The notes under the pieces are model-generated. The model had not been told where the DNA came from. It made no database searches and saw nothing but the letters and a program-made list of their open reading frames with translations. The translations under genes and the position numbers were made by a program. From positions 91,167,968-91,231,967 of the forward strand of contig NC_084838.1 of NCBI RefSeq assembly GCF_033115175.1: a stretch of DNA of 64,000 nucleotides, written 5' to 3'. How positions within the stretch are numbered: the first letter of the stretch is position 1; each line of letters starts with the position of its first letter. This document shows, piece by piece, positions 21,549-32,800 of this stretch. The stretch comes from Lepus europaeus (Eukaryota > Chordata > Mammalia > Lagomorpha > Leporidae).

Positions 21549-22192
21549 GCAGCAATTCTCAATCTGCAGTCCCCTCGAGCTGCTGGTGACTAGGATGTCC
21601 TTCTCCCAGCATGCACCCTAAAGAGCCCCTTCCTCGTGTGAAACCAGATGACCACAGCAGCACTCTCAGTAACAAAAAAGGTTAGCACCAGCTCAAAGAC
21701 CACTTCCCGGAGAAGTGGATGCGTAAGTTACAATGTCTGGCAGAGTTACCCAACAGCTAGGAGGAATGCACTGGGCCCTTATCTATCCAAAAATGGATGA
21801 ATCACAAGGCGGTTAAGGTGAGTGGGAAAACTGGTGAGGGTGAGGGTGGTGCGATTGCATTCAGATAACGGGTAGAATCCTGCAAGTGGGACACATAGCC
21901 CATCTGTGCAGTCAACAACAACATACGTGCATCAGCAAACCCGGGATCTGGACAGAGGCTGTGCGTGCAGTGGGATCGGGGGGCACATAGAACTCAGGGG
22001 TGTTTATAACATCTTCTTTCTCAAATATGAAAAAGATGTGATATGCAAATGGCTAAGTGCTAAGATCTGATAAAGCCCGGCAGAGGATGAAAAGTAGAAT
22101 GACATAATAATAATAATAATAAGACTACAGAGAAGGGCCAGGAAATGCAAAAACTGTTCTGCTGCCCAACTTCTTGTTGCCTTCCATTTTCT
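21549..22192. other. Unassigned intergenic with (AAT)n
   Basis: No gene. The text is compatible with diverged L1 3' DNA but no diagnostic block was seen. (AAT)n microsatellite at about 22106-22124. Confidence 0.4.
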
Positions 22193-22495
22193 TAAATTTG
22201 ATTAATTCATTAGAGACACAGAAAAACAGAACAGCTACCATCCGTTGATTCACTTCCCACAGGCCTGAAAGAACTGGGGCTCCACCAGGCCAAAACCAGG
22301 AGTTAGGAACTCAATCTTGATCTCCCACACGGAAGGCAGAAACCACCTACTTGAGCCATTGCTGCTGCTTTCCCTGGTGTGCCATCAGCAGGAAGGCAGG
22401 ATTGAGAGCAGAGCCAGGACTCAAACCCAAGAACTCAGCCATGGGATGCTGGCACCCCAACCAGCCTCTTAGCCACTGCGCCAGACACCCACCCC
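22193..22495 (-). repeat. CSINE, very old
   Basis: Strongly diverged antisense copy recognised from GTTGATTCACTTCCCACAGG, GCCATTGCTGCTGCTTTCCC and GCCACTGCGCCAGACACCC. Confidence 0.75.
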
Positions 22496-23239
22496 AACTC
22501 CCACAGCTGGTGCAAACCTCTCCACCCACACCCTGACTGCAGAGGGTCCTCAGCTGTGGCCTCTGTCAGGAAGGGGTGCAGAGGGGAGCAGCTGCCAGCC
22601 CCCGGCAGCCCCATCCCGAGGTCTGGGAGCCACCCAGGGACAGACACCTGCTTGGAGAAATAGGGTTCTTGCCTCAACAGCCTTTCAAAAGCAGGGTGCA
22701 GGTCACACAGCTGCCAGCTTCACCCACGTGTAGCACCAGAGGGATGGAGGCCCGGGTCTAGGCCATGTTGCTCCGTATTCCTCACCTATCGGCCCCCGAA
22801 GCCAGCACACATTCTGTACCACCACCAGTGGAGGCAAACAAAGTCCCTTTTGCTTCCTTAACCAGAAAACACGAGTGCCTTGGGGTGCTCCTCCCTCGCT
22901 AGGGTGGCCCCTGGGACTTAAGGGCTGTGGTCACAGGTGTGCAAGTCACCAAATGCCATTGTCCCAGTGCCACAACACATAAACCAACCTATGGGGCCAG
23001 CGCTTCCTGAGCTTGGCTGCAGAATCCCCAGCACATTTGTGGCTGTCGGTCTCCAGCCCGCAGGCTGCCCTGCCCACCTCGCTGTGCACCACCAGAGTCC
23101 TTGCAGACCACTCTTTCCCATCACCTTTGGGATTCTCTCTGCTCCTGTGTTCTTCTCTTTGGTTTTTATTGCTTGTGTATTTTTTCATTCCCCCCCCCCC
23201 CAAACCCCAGAACCACACGCAATGTAAACCCCAGGGAAG
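22496..23239. other. Intergenic, nothing recognised
   Basis: GC-moderate sequence with a C run at about 23190-23200. No exon-like open frame with splice sites or family match. Confidence 0.4.
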
Positions 23240-23560
23240 GGACCGGCTCTGTGGCGTAGCAGGTTAAGCCCCCACCTGCAGCACCGGCATCTCTTACAGG
23301 CGCCGGTTTGTGTCCTGGCTGCTCCTCTTCCGATCCAGCTCCCTGCTAATACATCTGGGAAAGCAGCAGAAGATGGCTCAAGTGCTCGGGCCTCTGCGCC
23401 CACATGGGGAAACTGGATGAAGCTCCTGGCTCCTGGCTTTGGCCTGGCCCAGCCATTTGGGGAGTGAACCACTGGATAGAAGATCTCTGTGTCTCTGCAA
23501 CTCTGCTTTTCAAATAAATAAGTAAATCTTAAAAACAAACAAATAAACAAAAAAACTCCA
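23240..23560 (+). repeat. CSINE, older type
   Basis: Begins GGACCGGCTCTGTGGCG; the 3' half is shortened around CTGGCCCAGCCATTTGGGG. Confidence 0.9.
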
Positions 23561-23751
23561 GGGAGGGCACAGCTGTCTCTCAAATTTCCTGGGGTTGAGA
23601 TAGCACCCAGCTCTCTGTCAGAGCCCAAGAAATGGTTGCCAGATGAAGAGATGAGTGAGTGAGTGAGATGAGGCACTTTTTCTCTCTGTTGGGAGCACTG
23701 GGTAGGCACCCCCATCCTGCTGATGCCCCATGCAAGTCCAAGAGTGGTCAT

Positions 23752-24090
23752 GGGGGCTGCTACTGTGGCCTAGTGGGTAAAAGCCGCCGCCTGCAGTGCC
23801 AGCATCCCATATGGGCGCCAGTTCTAGTCCCGGCTACTCCTCTTCCAATCCAGCTCTCTTCTATGGCCAGAGAAAGCAGTAGAAGATGGCCCGAGGGCCT
23901 GGGCCCCTGGACCCATGTGGGAGACCCGGAAGAAGCTCCTGGCTTTGGTCTGGCGCAGCCCCAGTTGTTGCAGCCATTCGGGGACTGACCAGCAGACAGA
24001 AGACCTCTTTGTGACTCCTACTCCTTCTCTCTAACGCCTTCAAAGAAATAAATTTTTTTAAAAAAGGAACTTTAAAAAAATTTAAAAAGG
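23752..24090 (+). repeat. CSINE, older type
   Basis: Begins GGGGCTGCTACTGTGGC; A-rich tail from 24050. Confidence 0.9.
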
Positions 24091-25422
24091 AGAGCGAGTC
24101 CCAGCCCTATATTATCTGTGATGTAGGAAGCACTGGGGCAGAGGGAGCTCCCAGGGGTCAGAGAGCGGAGCAAAGGTGAGCAGGAGGCACCCGGAAACCT
24201 GAGTGGGTGCCCCATGGGAGGCGCAGGCCTGCTGGGGTGGCTGAGACAGGCGGGAATCTCCCTGGATTAAGCAAGTGCTGGAAGCACCAGTGACTAAGAG
24301 CTGGATTATGGCACAGGGCAGGCAAGTTCCCAGGCTGCCCTGTGGCCAGGAGAGACTGATGTGTCACTGGCCACACACGGCAAAGCAAATGCTTCTGTCA
24401 GTTCCAGGCACGGGCAGGAGATCTGCCAGCAAAGAGGCTGGGAGGTGCCCGAGAGTGCAGGAAACAGAGGGAAAACGAGGCACTTCTGTGGAGACCGAGA
24501 AACCAGCAGGGCTCTCTGGAACTGAAATTGACTCTCCCTGACCTTATCTGGCCACAGCAAGATGGATGGGAGCCCAAGGTGGGGCCTGGCATCGGGCTGC
24601 TCCCGGGGGTTCCCTGCCCAGGGCATCCCCGTGAGGACGCTGGGCCATGGCAGCATCCTCCCTCCCCAGGGCACCCTCTGCAGGGGAGGCACATTCTTCC
24701 CCTGCCCCAGCGGACAGCCCTGGAGGGTTGTGACCTTGGCCTTTCCCAAGGGGACCCATCTCCAGGGAGTGACATGCAGACCCAGGGGAGCTGCTCAGGA
24801 GGAGCCAACACGCGTAAGTGACTCACTGCTGTACCGAGTCAGCAGCCGGTGAATCACGCTACCAAACAACTGCAAAAGAACCAAACATAGCAGAACAGAG
24901 TTCCTGGACTGACCGATCAGAGATGTGGTTCTACAGCTCTCCCATGGGACAGATACTCAAGGCATCGACACCGACACAGAGTGCTTCGGTTCACTTGCAC
25001 ATAGAATACGACAGGAGGCCAACGGTCAACCCAGGCAAGGTTTCTAGGGGGGCTGACGCAGGAAGAGGTCCCACGGCCTGATGGGAACTGAACAGGGTCT
25101 TTCATCAGGTGGGACCCACCGGGTCTCTGGCACATTGCTCTTCGGTTTGCACTTGTTTTGCACACGGCACACTCGCGATGAGCTTGTGGCTCACTGTGGC
25201 TCCCTGGGGAGGTCACATGCTGGTCCTCCTGGGTTATCTGGGCAGGATATCTGGTCCTGACAGGGCAGGAGGGGGTCTTTTGCTTTAGGGCCTAGACATT
25301 CTGTTCCCGATTGGCTTGGAGCTGGATACAATCAGCTCAGGAGACGGACCTCTGCCTCTCAGGTCAGAAGGAGCTTGTTTTAGTGCGTCCTCTTCCTTTC
25401 CTTTCTTGGGGTTGGAGGGAAG
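24091..25422. other. Intergenic, nothing recognised
   Basis: The longest repeat-free stretch between 2 and 32 kb. Overlapping GC-rich open frames on both strands around 24.3-24.85 kb show no domain, coiled coil or splice structure that I can recognise. Confidence 0.45.
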
Positions 25423-25742
25423 GTCTTGGGGCACAGCAGGTTAAGCCTCCACCTGTGATGCTGGCATTCCACATGAGCGCCAGTTTAAGTCCTGTCTGCT
25501 CCATTTCCAATCCAGCCCCCTGCTGATGGCCTGGGACAGCAGCGGAACATGGCCCAAATGCTTGGGCCCCTGCACCCACGTGAGAGGCCCAGAGGAAGCT
25601 CCTGGCTCCTGGCTTCGGATCAGCCCAGCTCCAGCCATTGTAGCCACTGGGGAGTGAACCAGTGGATGGGAAGACCTCTCTGTCTCTCTGTCTGTAGCTC
25701 TGCCTCTCAAACACATAAATCTTTTTAAAAATAACAATAAAA
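25423..25742 (+). repeat. CSINE, older type
   Basis: Begins GGTCTTGGGGCACAGCAGG; head diverged, rest full length. Confidence 0.9.
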
Positions 25743-25779
25743 AGATGAAAGATCTTCAGTCTCTCCCTCTCCCTGCCAC

Positions 25780-26074
25780 CCTTTCAAATGTTTATAGGAC
25801 AGAGAGAGAAAACTTTAATCCGCTGTTTCACTCCCCTAAATGGCTGCACCAGCCTAGGCTGGGCCAGGCCAAAGCCGGGAATCCAAAATTCCATCTGCGT
25901 CTCCCATGTAGGCAGCAGGGGCCCAAGTACCTGGGTCACCTTCCCCTGCCTTCCCAAGCACATTAGCACGGAACTGGATCGGAAGCAGACAGCTGCGACT
26001 CACACTGGAGCTCCACTATGGGATGCCGGCATCGCAGGTTGCAGCTTAACCCACTGCGCCACAATGCCAACCTC
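25780..26074 (-). repeat. CSINE, old
   Basis: Antisense, from TTCAAATGTTTATAGGACAG to GCGCCACAATGCCAACC. Confidence 0.88.
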
Positions 26075-26340
26075 TAGCGAGTACTTCTATCCAGTCCCAG
26101 CATAAACCCTCAACAATGACAACTGCTGGCAAGGCCACGGGAACACGCGCACCCTCCTCGCTTAAGTGAAGTGCCGTCTATGCAGGCCTTCTGGGCAAAG
26201 AGCTGGCATTGCCTAGAAGGGAAATTACGCAAAAGCCCTTTCTTGGGAATTTACCTTAGATAAACCCCGGAATCAAGATAAATCCAGCTCCTTCCTCTAC
26301 GCTAGGATCCCTCAGCCTTGGCTGTTCTGATGTTTGTAGG
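26075..26340 (+). repeat. Possible L1 ORF2 3' remnant
   Basis: Phrases such as AACTGCTGGCAAGGCCACGGGAAC and GGGAATTTACCTTAGATAAA resemble the ORF2 C-terminal region of old L1s. Heavily diverged; low certainty. Confidence 0.4.
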
Positions 26341-26351
26341 AGGCTCTGGGC

Positions 26352-26480
26352 ACTGTGTGATGGTTAATTTTGTATGGCAGCTTGGCTGGCCCCAGGCTGC
26401 TTGGCCACATGGCCGAATGTTATTCTGGGCGAGTCTGGCAGGCTGTTTCTGGATAAGAGTAGCATTGGAATCGGTAGACC
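26352..26480 (+). repeat. Mammalian-wide interspersed repeat, family not assigned
   Basis: TGTGATGGTTAATTTTGTATG, CAGCTTGGCTGGCCC and GCATTGGAATCGGTAGACC are hallmark phrases of a common old mammalian repeat whose name I cannot fix with confidence. Confidence 0.55.
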
Positions 26481-26544
26481 AGCTCTGAGTCCATTTGGGC
26501 TGCTATGAGAAAATATCATAGACTTCATGGCTTCTGTTTTCTTT

Positions 26545-26842
26545 TAAACATTTTTTTATTTGAAAGACATAGAGACAGAGAGACCTCCCATCTACTCATT
26601 CACTTTCAAATTCTTACTATAGCCCAGGCTGAAGCCAGGAACCCAGAACTCAATTCAGGTCACTCACATGGGTAGGTGGGACCCATGTACCCGAGCTGTC
26701 ACCTGCTGCCCCTCCAGGGTGTGCATCAGCAGGAAGTAGGAGTGACGAGCAGAGTCAGGACTTGAACCCAGGCACTCTGGTACAGGACGTGGACATCACA
26801 AGTGGCCACTTAACAGCTGTGCCAAATGCCTGCCCCTGCCTG
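26545..26842 (-). repeat. CSINE, old, inside a MaLR LTR
   Basis: Antisense, from ATTTGAAAGACATAGAGACAG to GTGCCAAATGCCTGCCC. Confidence 0.87.
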
Positions 26843-27027
26843 GCGTATGGGCCACAGACATTTATTTCTCACAGTTGGGGGGGCTGGCAGCTCTGGGGTA
26901 AGGCACTGGCAGATGGGATGTCGGGCGAGGGCCTTCCTTGGGGGTGGCCCACTTCCCACTCTGGCTTCCAGGGAGGAACGAATGAACTCCCCCACACCTC
27001 TTTTATAAGTGCATTAACCTCATTCTT

Positions 27028-27338
27028 TAAAAAAAATACTTATTTATTAGAAAGGCAAAGTGACAGAGAGGGGGAGAAACAAAGATCTTCCATCTGCTGG
27101 TTCACTCCCCAAATGGCTGCAACAGCCAGGGCTGGCCCAGGCCTGAGCCAGGAACTCCACCCCAGTCTCCCATATGGATGACAGGGACCCAAGTACTTAG
27201 GCCACCTTTTGCTGCTTTCCCAGGCTGTAGCAGAGAGCTGGATCAGAAGTGGAGCAGCCAGGACTCAGACTGGCACTCATATGGGATGCCGGCATTGCAG
27301 GCAGCAGCTTCTACCCACTACTAAACAGCGCTGGCCCA
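27028..27338 (-). repeat. CSINE, older type, inside a MaLR LTR
   Basis: Antisense, from ACTTATTTATTAGAAAGGC to CTAAACAGCGCTGGCCC. Confidence 0.9.
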
Positions 27339-27430
27339 GAAGCCCCCATCACCTTGCAGGTTAAGTTTCAATCCATGAGTTTGGGGGCCCCCAACATGCA
27401 CACCATAGCACTGTGGCCCTCCCCCTGTGG

Positions 27431-27899
27431 GTGGCATCATCCACTGACAGCAAGGCCGGAAAACCTCCTCCCTGCTGAGGCTGTTAACAGGGACATCAGC
27501 TTTTTCCCGCCTTTGGGCTCACACAGAAACACTGGCTCCCCCTGCCAGCCCCTGGACTGGCACTGCTCGGCACTCTGGGCCGCTCCGCTGCCAGCTCACC
27601 CTGCAGCTGCTGAGGCTTGCGGACCTGCACAGCTGCATGAGCCAGCTCCTTGTCCCCCCAGATGCAGGGGTCTGGTCCCCAAAGGCTTTTGTTAATACTC
27701 CTAAGAAGGTGGAAACTTCAGCCAGTTACAGAGTCAGAGGTGGGAAACCAGGCCAGGAGCAGACGGGACTGTTAGCGTGCTGCCTCCCTGAGCGGATCTT
27801 AGTGGCTGTTAGAGATGACACAGCTCTGAAGTTCACGGAAAATGGAAAAGATAAGCTTGTATTGGTACAAAAACATCTCGGGGCGGGGGGGTGGGGTGG
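27431..27899. other. Intergenic with a G-rich tract
   Basis: No gene recognised. A plus-strand G-rich run at about 27878-27903 (four or more G tracts) could form a G-quadruplex. Confidence 0.4.
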
Positions 27900-28085
27900 G
27901 TGGGCGCTGGTGTTGTAGCACAGGTTAAGCTGCTGCTTGCAATGCCAGCATCCCACATCCGAGTGCTGGTTGGAGTTCCCGCTGCTCCCTGCCATGTGGC
28001 CACCTAGGGAGTGAACCAGTGAATGGAAGATCTGTCTCTCCTTCTCTGACACCCTTTCAAATAAATAAATCTTTTATTAAAATGG
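27900..28085 (+). repeat. CSINE with internal deletion
   Basis: Head GGGCGCTGGTGTTGTAGCAC joins after GCTGCTCCCTGC to GTGGCCACCTAGGGAGTGAACC, so the middle is missing. Confidence 0.85.
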
Positions 28086-28116
28086 AATTTTTAATGTTTG
28101 GGTAGAAAAAAGTTTT

Positions 28117-28424
28117 TAAAGATTTATTTATTTATTTGAAAGTGTTACAGAGAGACAGAGGCAGAGAGAAAGGTCCTCCATCTGCTGGTTTGCTCCCCAA
28201 ATGGTTGTAACAACCAGAGCTGGGCCAATCCAAAGCCAGGAGCTTCTTCCATGTCTCCCATGCAAGTGCAGGGACTCAAGCACTTAGGTCATCTTCTACT
28301 GTTTTCCCAGGCCGTAGCAGAGCGCTAGATCAGAAGTGGAGCAGCTGGGTCTTGAACTGGTACTGATATAGGATGCCAATACTACAGGAGGTGGCTTTAC
28401 CAAGTACACGACAGTACCAGCCCT
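28117..28424 (-). repeat. CSINE, older type
   Basis: Antisense, from AAGATTTATTTATTTATTTG to CACGACAGTACCAGCCC. Confidence 0.9.
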
Positions 28425-28439
28425 GAAAGAAAAATTCTA

Positions 28440-28740
28440 AACATTTTATTTATGGGAAAGGCAGAGGGGAAGGGGGAGGGAAAGGAGGAAGGGTAGAGGA
28501 GAGGGAGCTCCAACTGCTCCTCTTCCAATCCAGCTCCCTGCTGATGTGCCTGGGAAAGCAGCAGAGGATGACCCCTACCTTTACCCCTGCATCCACATGG
28601 GAGACATGGAAGAAACTCCTGGCTTCTGTCTTCATTCTGGCCCAGTCCCAGCTGCTGCGGCCATTTGGGGAGTGAACCAGTAGATGGAAGGTCTCTAACT
28701 CTTCTCTCTCTGCAACTCTGGCTTTCAAGTAATAAATAAA
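28440..28740 (+). repeat. Head-to-head chimeric CSINE
   Basis: Begins with an antisense 3' end (ATTTTATTTATGGGAAAGGCAG, 28444-28465). After a purine-rich stretch it switches to sense CSINE from CCTCTTCCAATCCAGCTCCC (about 28518) to the tail. It looks like an inverted or template-switched insertion. Confidence 0.75.
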
Positions 28741-28744
28741 TAGA

Positions 28745-29062
28745 GGGCCTGCGCTGTGATGTAGCAGGTAACACTACCACCTGTGATACCGATACCCGTA
28801 TGAGTGAAGGTTTGTGTCCTGGCTACTCTACTTCCAATCCAGCTTTCTATTAATGTGCCTGGGAAAGCAGCAAAAGATGACACAAGTGCTTGGGTCCCTG
28901 CACACATCTGGGAGACCAAGATGGAGTTCCAGGCACCTGGCTGTTGCAGTCACTTGGGGAGTGAACTACTGGATGGAAGATCAATCTCTTTCTGTCTCTG
29001 TTTTAGTCTCTCTCTGTCTCTCCCTGTCACTCTGCCTTTCAAATAATGAATAATTTTTAATA
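28745..29062 (+). repeat. CSINE, older type
   Basis: Begins GGGCCTGCGCTGTGATG; full length. Confidence 0.9.
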
Positions 29063-29080
29063 GAATTTTAAGATGAGAGT

Positions 29081-29407
29081 GGGGCCAGTGCTGTGGCGTA
29101 GAGGGTAAAGCCACCACCTGCAGTGCCAGCATTCTATATGTGTGTTGGTTCGAGTCCCAGCTGCTCCACTTCTGATCCAGTTCTCCGCTATGGGCCTGGG
29201 AAAGCAGTAGAAGATGGCACCGGTCCTTGGGCCCCTGCACCTGCATGGGAGACCTGGAAGAAGTTCCTGGCTTCGGATTGGTGCAGCTCCGACTGTTGTA
29301 GCCATCTGGGGAGTAAACAGCAAATGGAAGACCTCTTTCTCTGTCTCTCTGCTTCTCCTTCTCTCTCTGTGTAACTCTGACTTTCAAATAAAATAAATCT
29401 TAAAAAA
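29081..29407 (+). repeat. CSINE, intermediate age
   Basis: Target duplication AAGATGAGAGTG / AAGATGGGAGTG (11 of 12) at 29069-29080 and 29408-29419. Confidence 0.93.
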
Positions 29408-29419
29408 AAGATGGGAGTG

Positions 29420-29914
29420 ATGCTATACAGTGTACATATGGGGGATGATCCCAAAGCAGAGAAGTCACTGCCACACAGTGCCCCAGGGTGCGGGACCAGA
29501 AACAAACTGTCACCAACTATGGAGCGTTACCAGTGGCTGCTAGGGACCCTTTGGTAAGATTGGCTGGGCTGGGCTCGCAAGGAGACTGAATTTTCTTCCA
29601 CTCCAGTTGATGGGGGTGGGGGTCTAGGCACAGCATAGTAGGGTTAGGTCATTTTTCACGCCCCGAGTTGTAAGGCCCGAGTTACGTCCTCCGTGCCTGC
29701 AAAAACACGTGCCCAGGCATCTGTTGGAGGCCTTCCTTGGGGACCTTCCCATGAGCAAAGTGGAAATGGTTTCCATGGCCATCAGCTGGGTCATCCCGTA
29801 TGCATGGGGGTGGCATTCGAGTCCTCCAAAGAAAGCTGGGGCCCGCCAGGGTGTGAGGAAGGCCCCAGGTGTGAGATGGGGTAGAGCTTGGGGCTTCCAT
29901 GGCCACTTGTAGAA
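29420..29914. other. Intergenic, nothing recognised
   Basis: Unassigned; open frames on both strands lack family features. Confidence 0.4.
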
Positions 29915-30092
29915 AAGCAGATCTCCCAAGTGGCAGGGGCCCGAGCTCTAGAACCACCATCTGCTGCCTGCCCAGGTGCATTACAGGGAAGCTGGACCGG
30001 AGGTGGAGCAGCGAGGACCTGCACCAGGGCTCCCATGGAGGACGCTGGCATCACAAGCGCTGCCTAACCCACGCTGCTACAATGCTCTCCTG
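29915..30092 (-). repeat. CSINE fragment, antisense
   Basis: Only the 5' half of the element is present, recognised from CCACCATCTGCTGCCTGCCC and CATGGAGGACGCTGGCATC. Confidence 0.78.
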
Positions 30093-30120
30093 ACAAACGG
30101 ACTTTAAAACTTATGTGTTG

Positions 30121-30428
30121 GGGCCGGCGCTGTGGCTCACTTGGTTAATCCTCCGCCTGCAGCGCCGGCACCCCATATGGGTGCCAGGTTCTAGTCCTGG
30201 TTGCCCCTCTTCCAGGCCAGCTCTCTGATGTGGCCTGGGAGTGCAGTGGAGGATGGCCCAAGTGCTTGAGCCCTGCACCCGCATAGGAGACCAGGAGAAG
30301 CACCTGGCTCCTGGCTTTGGATCAGTGCAGCTCCAGCCGCAGCAGCCATTTGGGGTGAACCAACGAAAGGAAGACCTTTCTCTCTCTCTCCCTCTCTAAC
30401 TCTACCTGTCAAATTAAAAAAAAAAAAA
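30121..30428 (+). repeat. CSINE, young
   Basis: Perfect 15-bp duplication AAAACTTATGTGTTG at 30106-30120 and 30429-30443. Confidence 0.96.
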
Positions 30429-30443
30429 AAACTTATGTGTTGA

Positions 30444-31412
30444 TGCAAATGGTTTGGAATGGATGCCACAGTCCTGAAGACCAGAATTGGAGACTTACAC
30501 TACCCGGTTCAACACTCATCCCCAAAACTCCAGCATGGAAGGCAGTGTGGTTGCAGCATAAACACAGACAGATGGGACACAACACGAGATCCCATGGACA
30601 CCAGCAAGTGATTCTTGACGAAGGCACCGAGGTAACTGAACGGCAGGAAGCAGAGTCATTTCTGTAAGCTCTGCTCCAACTGGGTATTCACACCAGAGAA
30701 AACGGATCTCACCTCCCACTTCGCACCACGCACACCCATGATGCATCACAGGCAGAAATGTGGAGGCTGAAGCTTGTAGAATACACAGGAGAATATCTTC
30801 ATGACCTCAGGGTAGGCAAGGATTTCTTGCAATACAAAAAGACACTAATGGCAAAATTTGACACATTTGACTTAGTCAAAATTGGAAATATCTGTTCAGT
30901 AAAACAAATGGAAAAGCAAGCCACAAACCAGAGGAGATACACATATGTTCATGTATAGATAGGTATCACACGTACAGAACGAACACTCACAGCAATAAGA
31001 AGGCAAACACATATGCACATACATGCACACACATATGTACACACAACGTGCCTGGCCTCCTCACAACCAGAGATCATGGACACACACACACACACACACA
31101 CAACATGCCTGGCCTCCTCACAACCAGAGGTCATGGATGTCAAACACTTAGAGCACGCCTCTTCAGGGAGCCGAGCCAGGCAGATCGAAACCACATGAGT
31201 TCTCCTCTGCACCCAGCCAAGGGCTAAAAGGAAAACAGTGACAACACCAAGCCCCTGCCGCCACCCACAGTGGCAGTGCGTCCAGAAACAGGGCAGCCGT
31301 CACCCAGAACTGCTGGGCAATTTCCAACAAAGCTCAACAAACATATGCCTTACAACCCCACAATTCCAGCCCAGGTGTTCACCGGGAAATATCTATACCT
31401 AAAAGCTCACCA
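30444..31412 (+). repeat. L1 ORF2 remnants with (CA)n and local duplication
   Basis: 30780-30950 reads as ORF2 C-terminal DNA (CAGGGTAGGCAAGGATTTCTT, ACATTTGACTTAGTCAAAATTG), and 31310-31400 (AACCCCACAATTCCAGCCC, GGGAAATATCTATACC) is slightly further 3'. A 39-bp unit occurs at 31042-31080 and 31099-31137 flanking (CA)n at 31081-31102. Confidence 0.65.
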
Positions 31413-31736
31413 CCGGGGCCAGCGCTGCTGCACAGCGGGCCAAGCTGCTGCCTGCAACGCTGGCATCCGATATGGGCACCGGCTGCTCTACTTCCGATCC
31501 AGCTCCCTGCTAATGTGCCTGGGAAAAGCAGCAGGCCAAGTACTTTGGGCTACTGTAGCCAGGTGAGAGAAATGGATGAAGCTGATGGCTTTGGTCTGGC
31601 CCAGCCCTGGCTGTTACAGTCTTCTTGGAAGTGAACCAGGAGATAGAAGATCAATCTCTCTCTCTTCCTCTTTCTCTCTTGCTGTCTCTCCTTCTCCCGC
31701 TTTAACTCTTTCAAATAAATAAATCTTGTCGAGTTT
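31413..31736 (+). repeat. CSINE, older type
   Basis: Begins CGGGGCCAGCGCTGCTGC; missing a short block around the GGCCCAAGTGCTTGGGCC region. Confidence 0.9.
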
Positions 31737-31737
31737 G

Positions 31738-32080
31738 AGGCTGGCGCTGTAGTGAGTAAAGCCACCATCTGCTGTGCTGGCATCCCATATGGGTGCCAGT
31801 TTGAGACCCAGCTGCTCCACTTTCCATCCAGCTCTCTGCTATGGCCTGGGAAAGCAGTAGAGGATGGACAAAGTCTTTGGGCCCCTGCACCAGCGTGGGA
31901 GACCCGGAAGAAGCTCCTGGCTTCAGATCAGTGCAGCTCCAGCCATTGCAGCCAATTGGGAAAAAGTGGATGGAAGACTCACACTCACTCACTCTCTCTC
32001 TCTCTCTCTCTCTCTGCCTCTCCTTCTCTGTGTAACTCTGACTTTCAAATAAATAAGTAAATCTTTAAAAAAAAAAAAAG
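31738..32080 (+). repeat. CSINE, older type
   Basis: Begins GAGGCTGGCGCTGTAGTG; (CT)n at 31993-32015; long A tail. Confidence 0.92.
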
Positions 32081-32098
32081 TGTACAACTATTGTTTTC

Positions 32099-32455
32099 TT
32101 TTTTTTTTTATTTTTTTTTTTTTATTTTTGACAGGCAGAGTGGACAGTGAGAGAGAGAGACAGAGAGAAAGGTCTTCCTTTTGCCGTTGGTTCACCCTCC
32201 AATGGCCGCCGCGGTAGCGTGCTGCGGCCGGCGCAACGCGCTGTTCCGATGGCAGGAGCCAGGTGCTTCTCCTGGTCTCCCATGGGGTGCAGAGCCCAAA
32301 CACTTGGGCTATCCTCCACTGCACTCCCTGGCCACAGCAGAGAGCTGGCCTGGAAGAGGGGCAACCGGGACAGGATCGGTGCCCCGACCGGGACTAGAAC
32401 CCGGTGTGCCGGCGCCGCAAGGCGGAGGATTAGCCTGTTGAGCCACGGCGCCGGC
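32099..32455 (-). repeat. CSINE, young type
   Basis: Perfect 14-bp duplication CAACTATTGTTTTC at 32085-32098 and 32456-32469. Confidence 0.96.
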
Positions 32456-32483
32456 CAACTATTGTTTTCAAAACTGAAGCTGG

Positions 32484-32786
32484 GGCCGGCACCGCGGCTC
32501 ACTTGGTTAATTCTCCGCCCTGTGGCGCCGGCACCCCACATGGGCGGCGGTTCTGGTCCTGGTTGTTCCTCTTCCCGTCCAGCTCTGCTGTGGCCCGGGA
32601 AGGCAGTTGAGGATGGCCCAAGTCCTTGGGCCCTGCACCCGCATGGGAGACCAGGAGAAGCACCTGGCTCCTGGCTTTGGATCAGCTCAGCGCTGGCCGT
32701 AGCTGCCATTAGGGGAGTGAACCAACAGAAGGAAGACCTTTCTCTCTCTGTCTATAACTCTACCTGTCCAAAAAGCAACAACAACA
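32484..32786 (+). repeat. CSINE, young
   Basis: Perfect 14-bp duplication AAAACTGAAGCTGG at 32470-32483 and 32787-32800; inserted a few bases from the previous young copy in opposite orientation. Confidence 0.96.
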
Positions 32787-32800
32787 AAAACTGAAGCTGG

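Larger units (their letters stand above)
26488..27430 (-). repeat. MaLR-type LTR, antisense, interrupted by two CSINEs
   Basis: Pieces 26488-26544 (GTCCATTTGGGCTGCTATGA), 26843-27027 (TTTATTTCTCACAGTTGGGG, CTTTTATAAGTGCATTAACC) and 27339-27430 (GGTTAAGTTTCAATCCATGAG, ACCATAGCACTG) form one antisense MaLR LTR. No internal coding sequence. Confidence 0.8.

Noticed and set aside
24275-24852. Overlapping GC-rich open frames on both strands
   Set aside because: No conserved motif, no splice sites that extend them and no codon-usage contrast visible; treated as chance.
32122-32794. Open frames of about 200 codons on both strands
   Set aside because: Composed entirely of two neighbouring young CSINEs; SINE consensus gives long spurious frames such as the GVQGPSTWAIL type.
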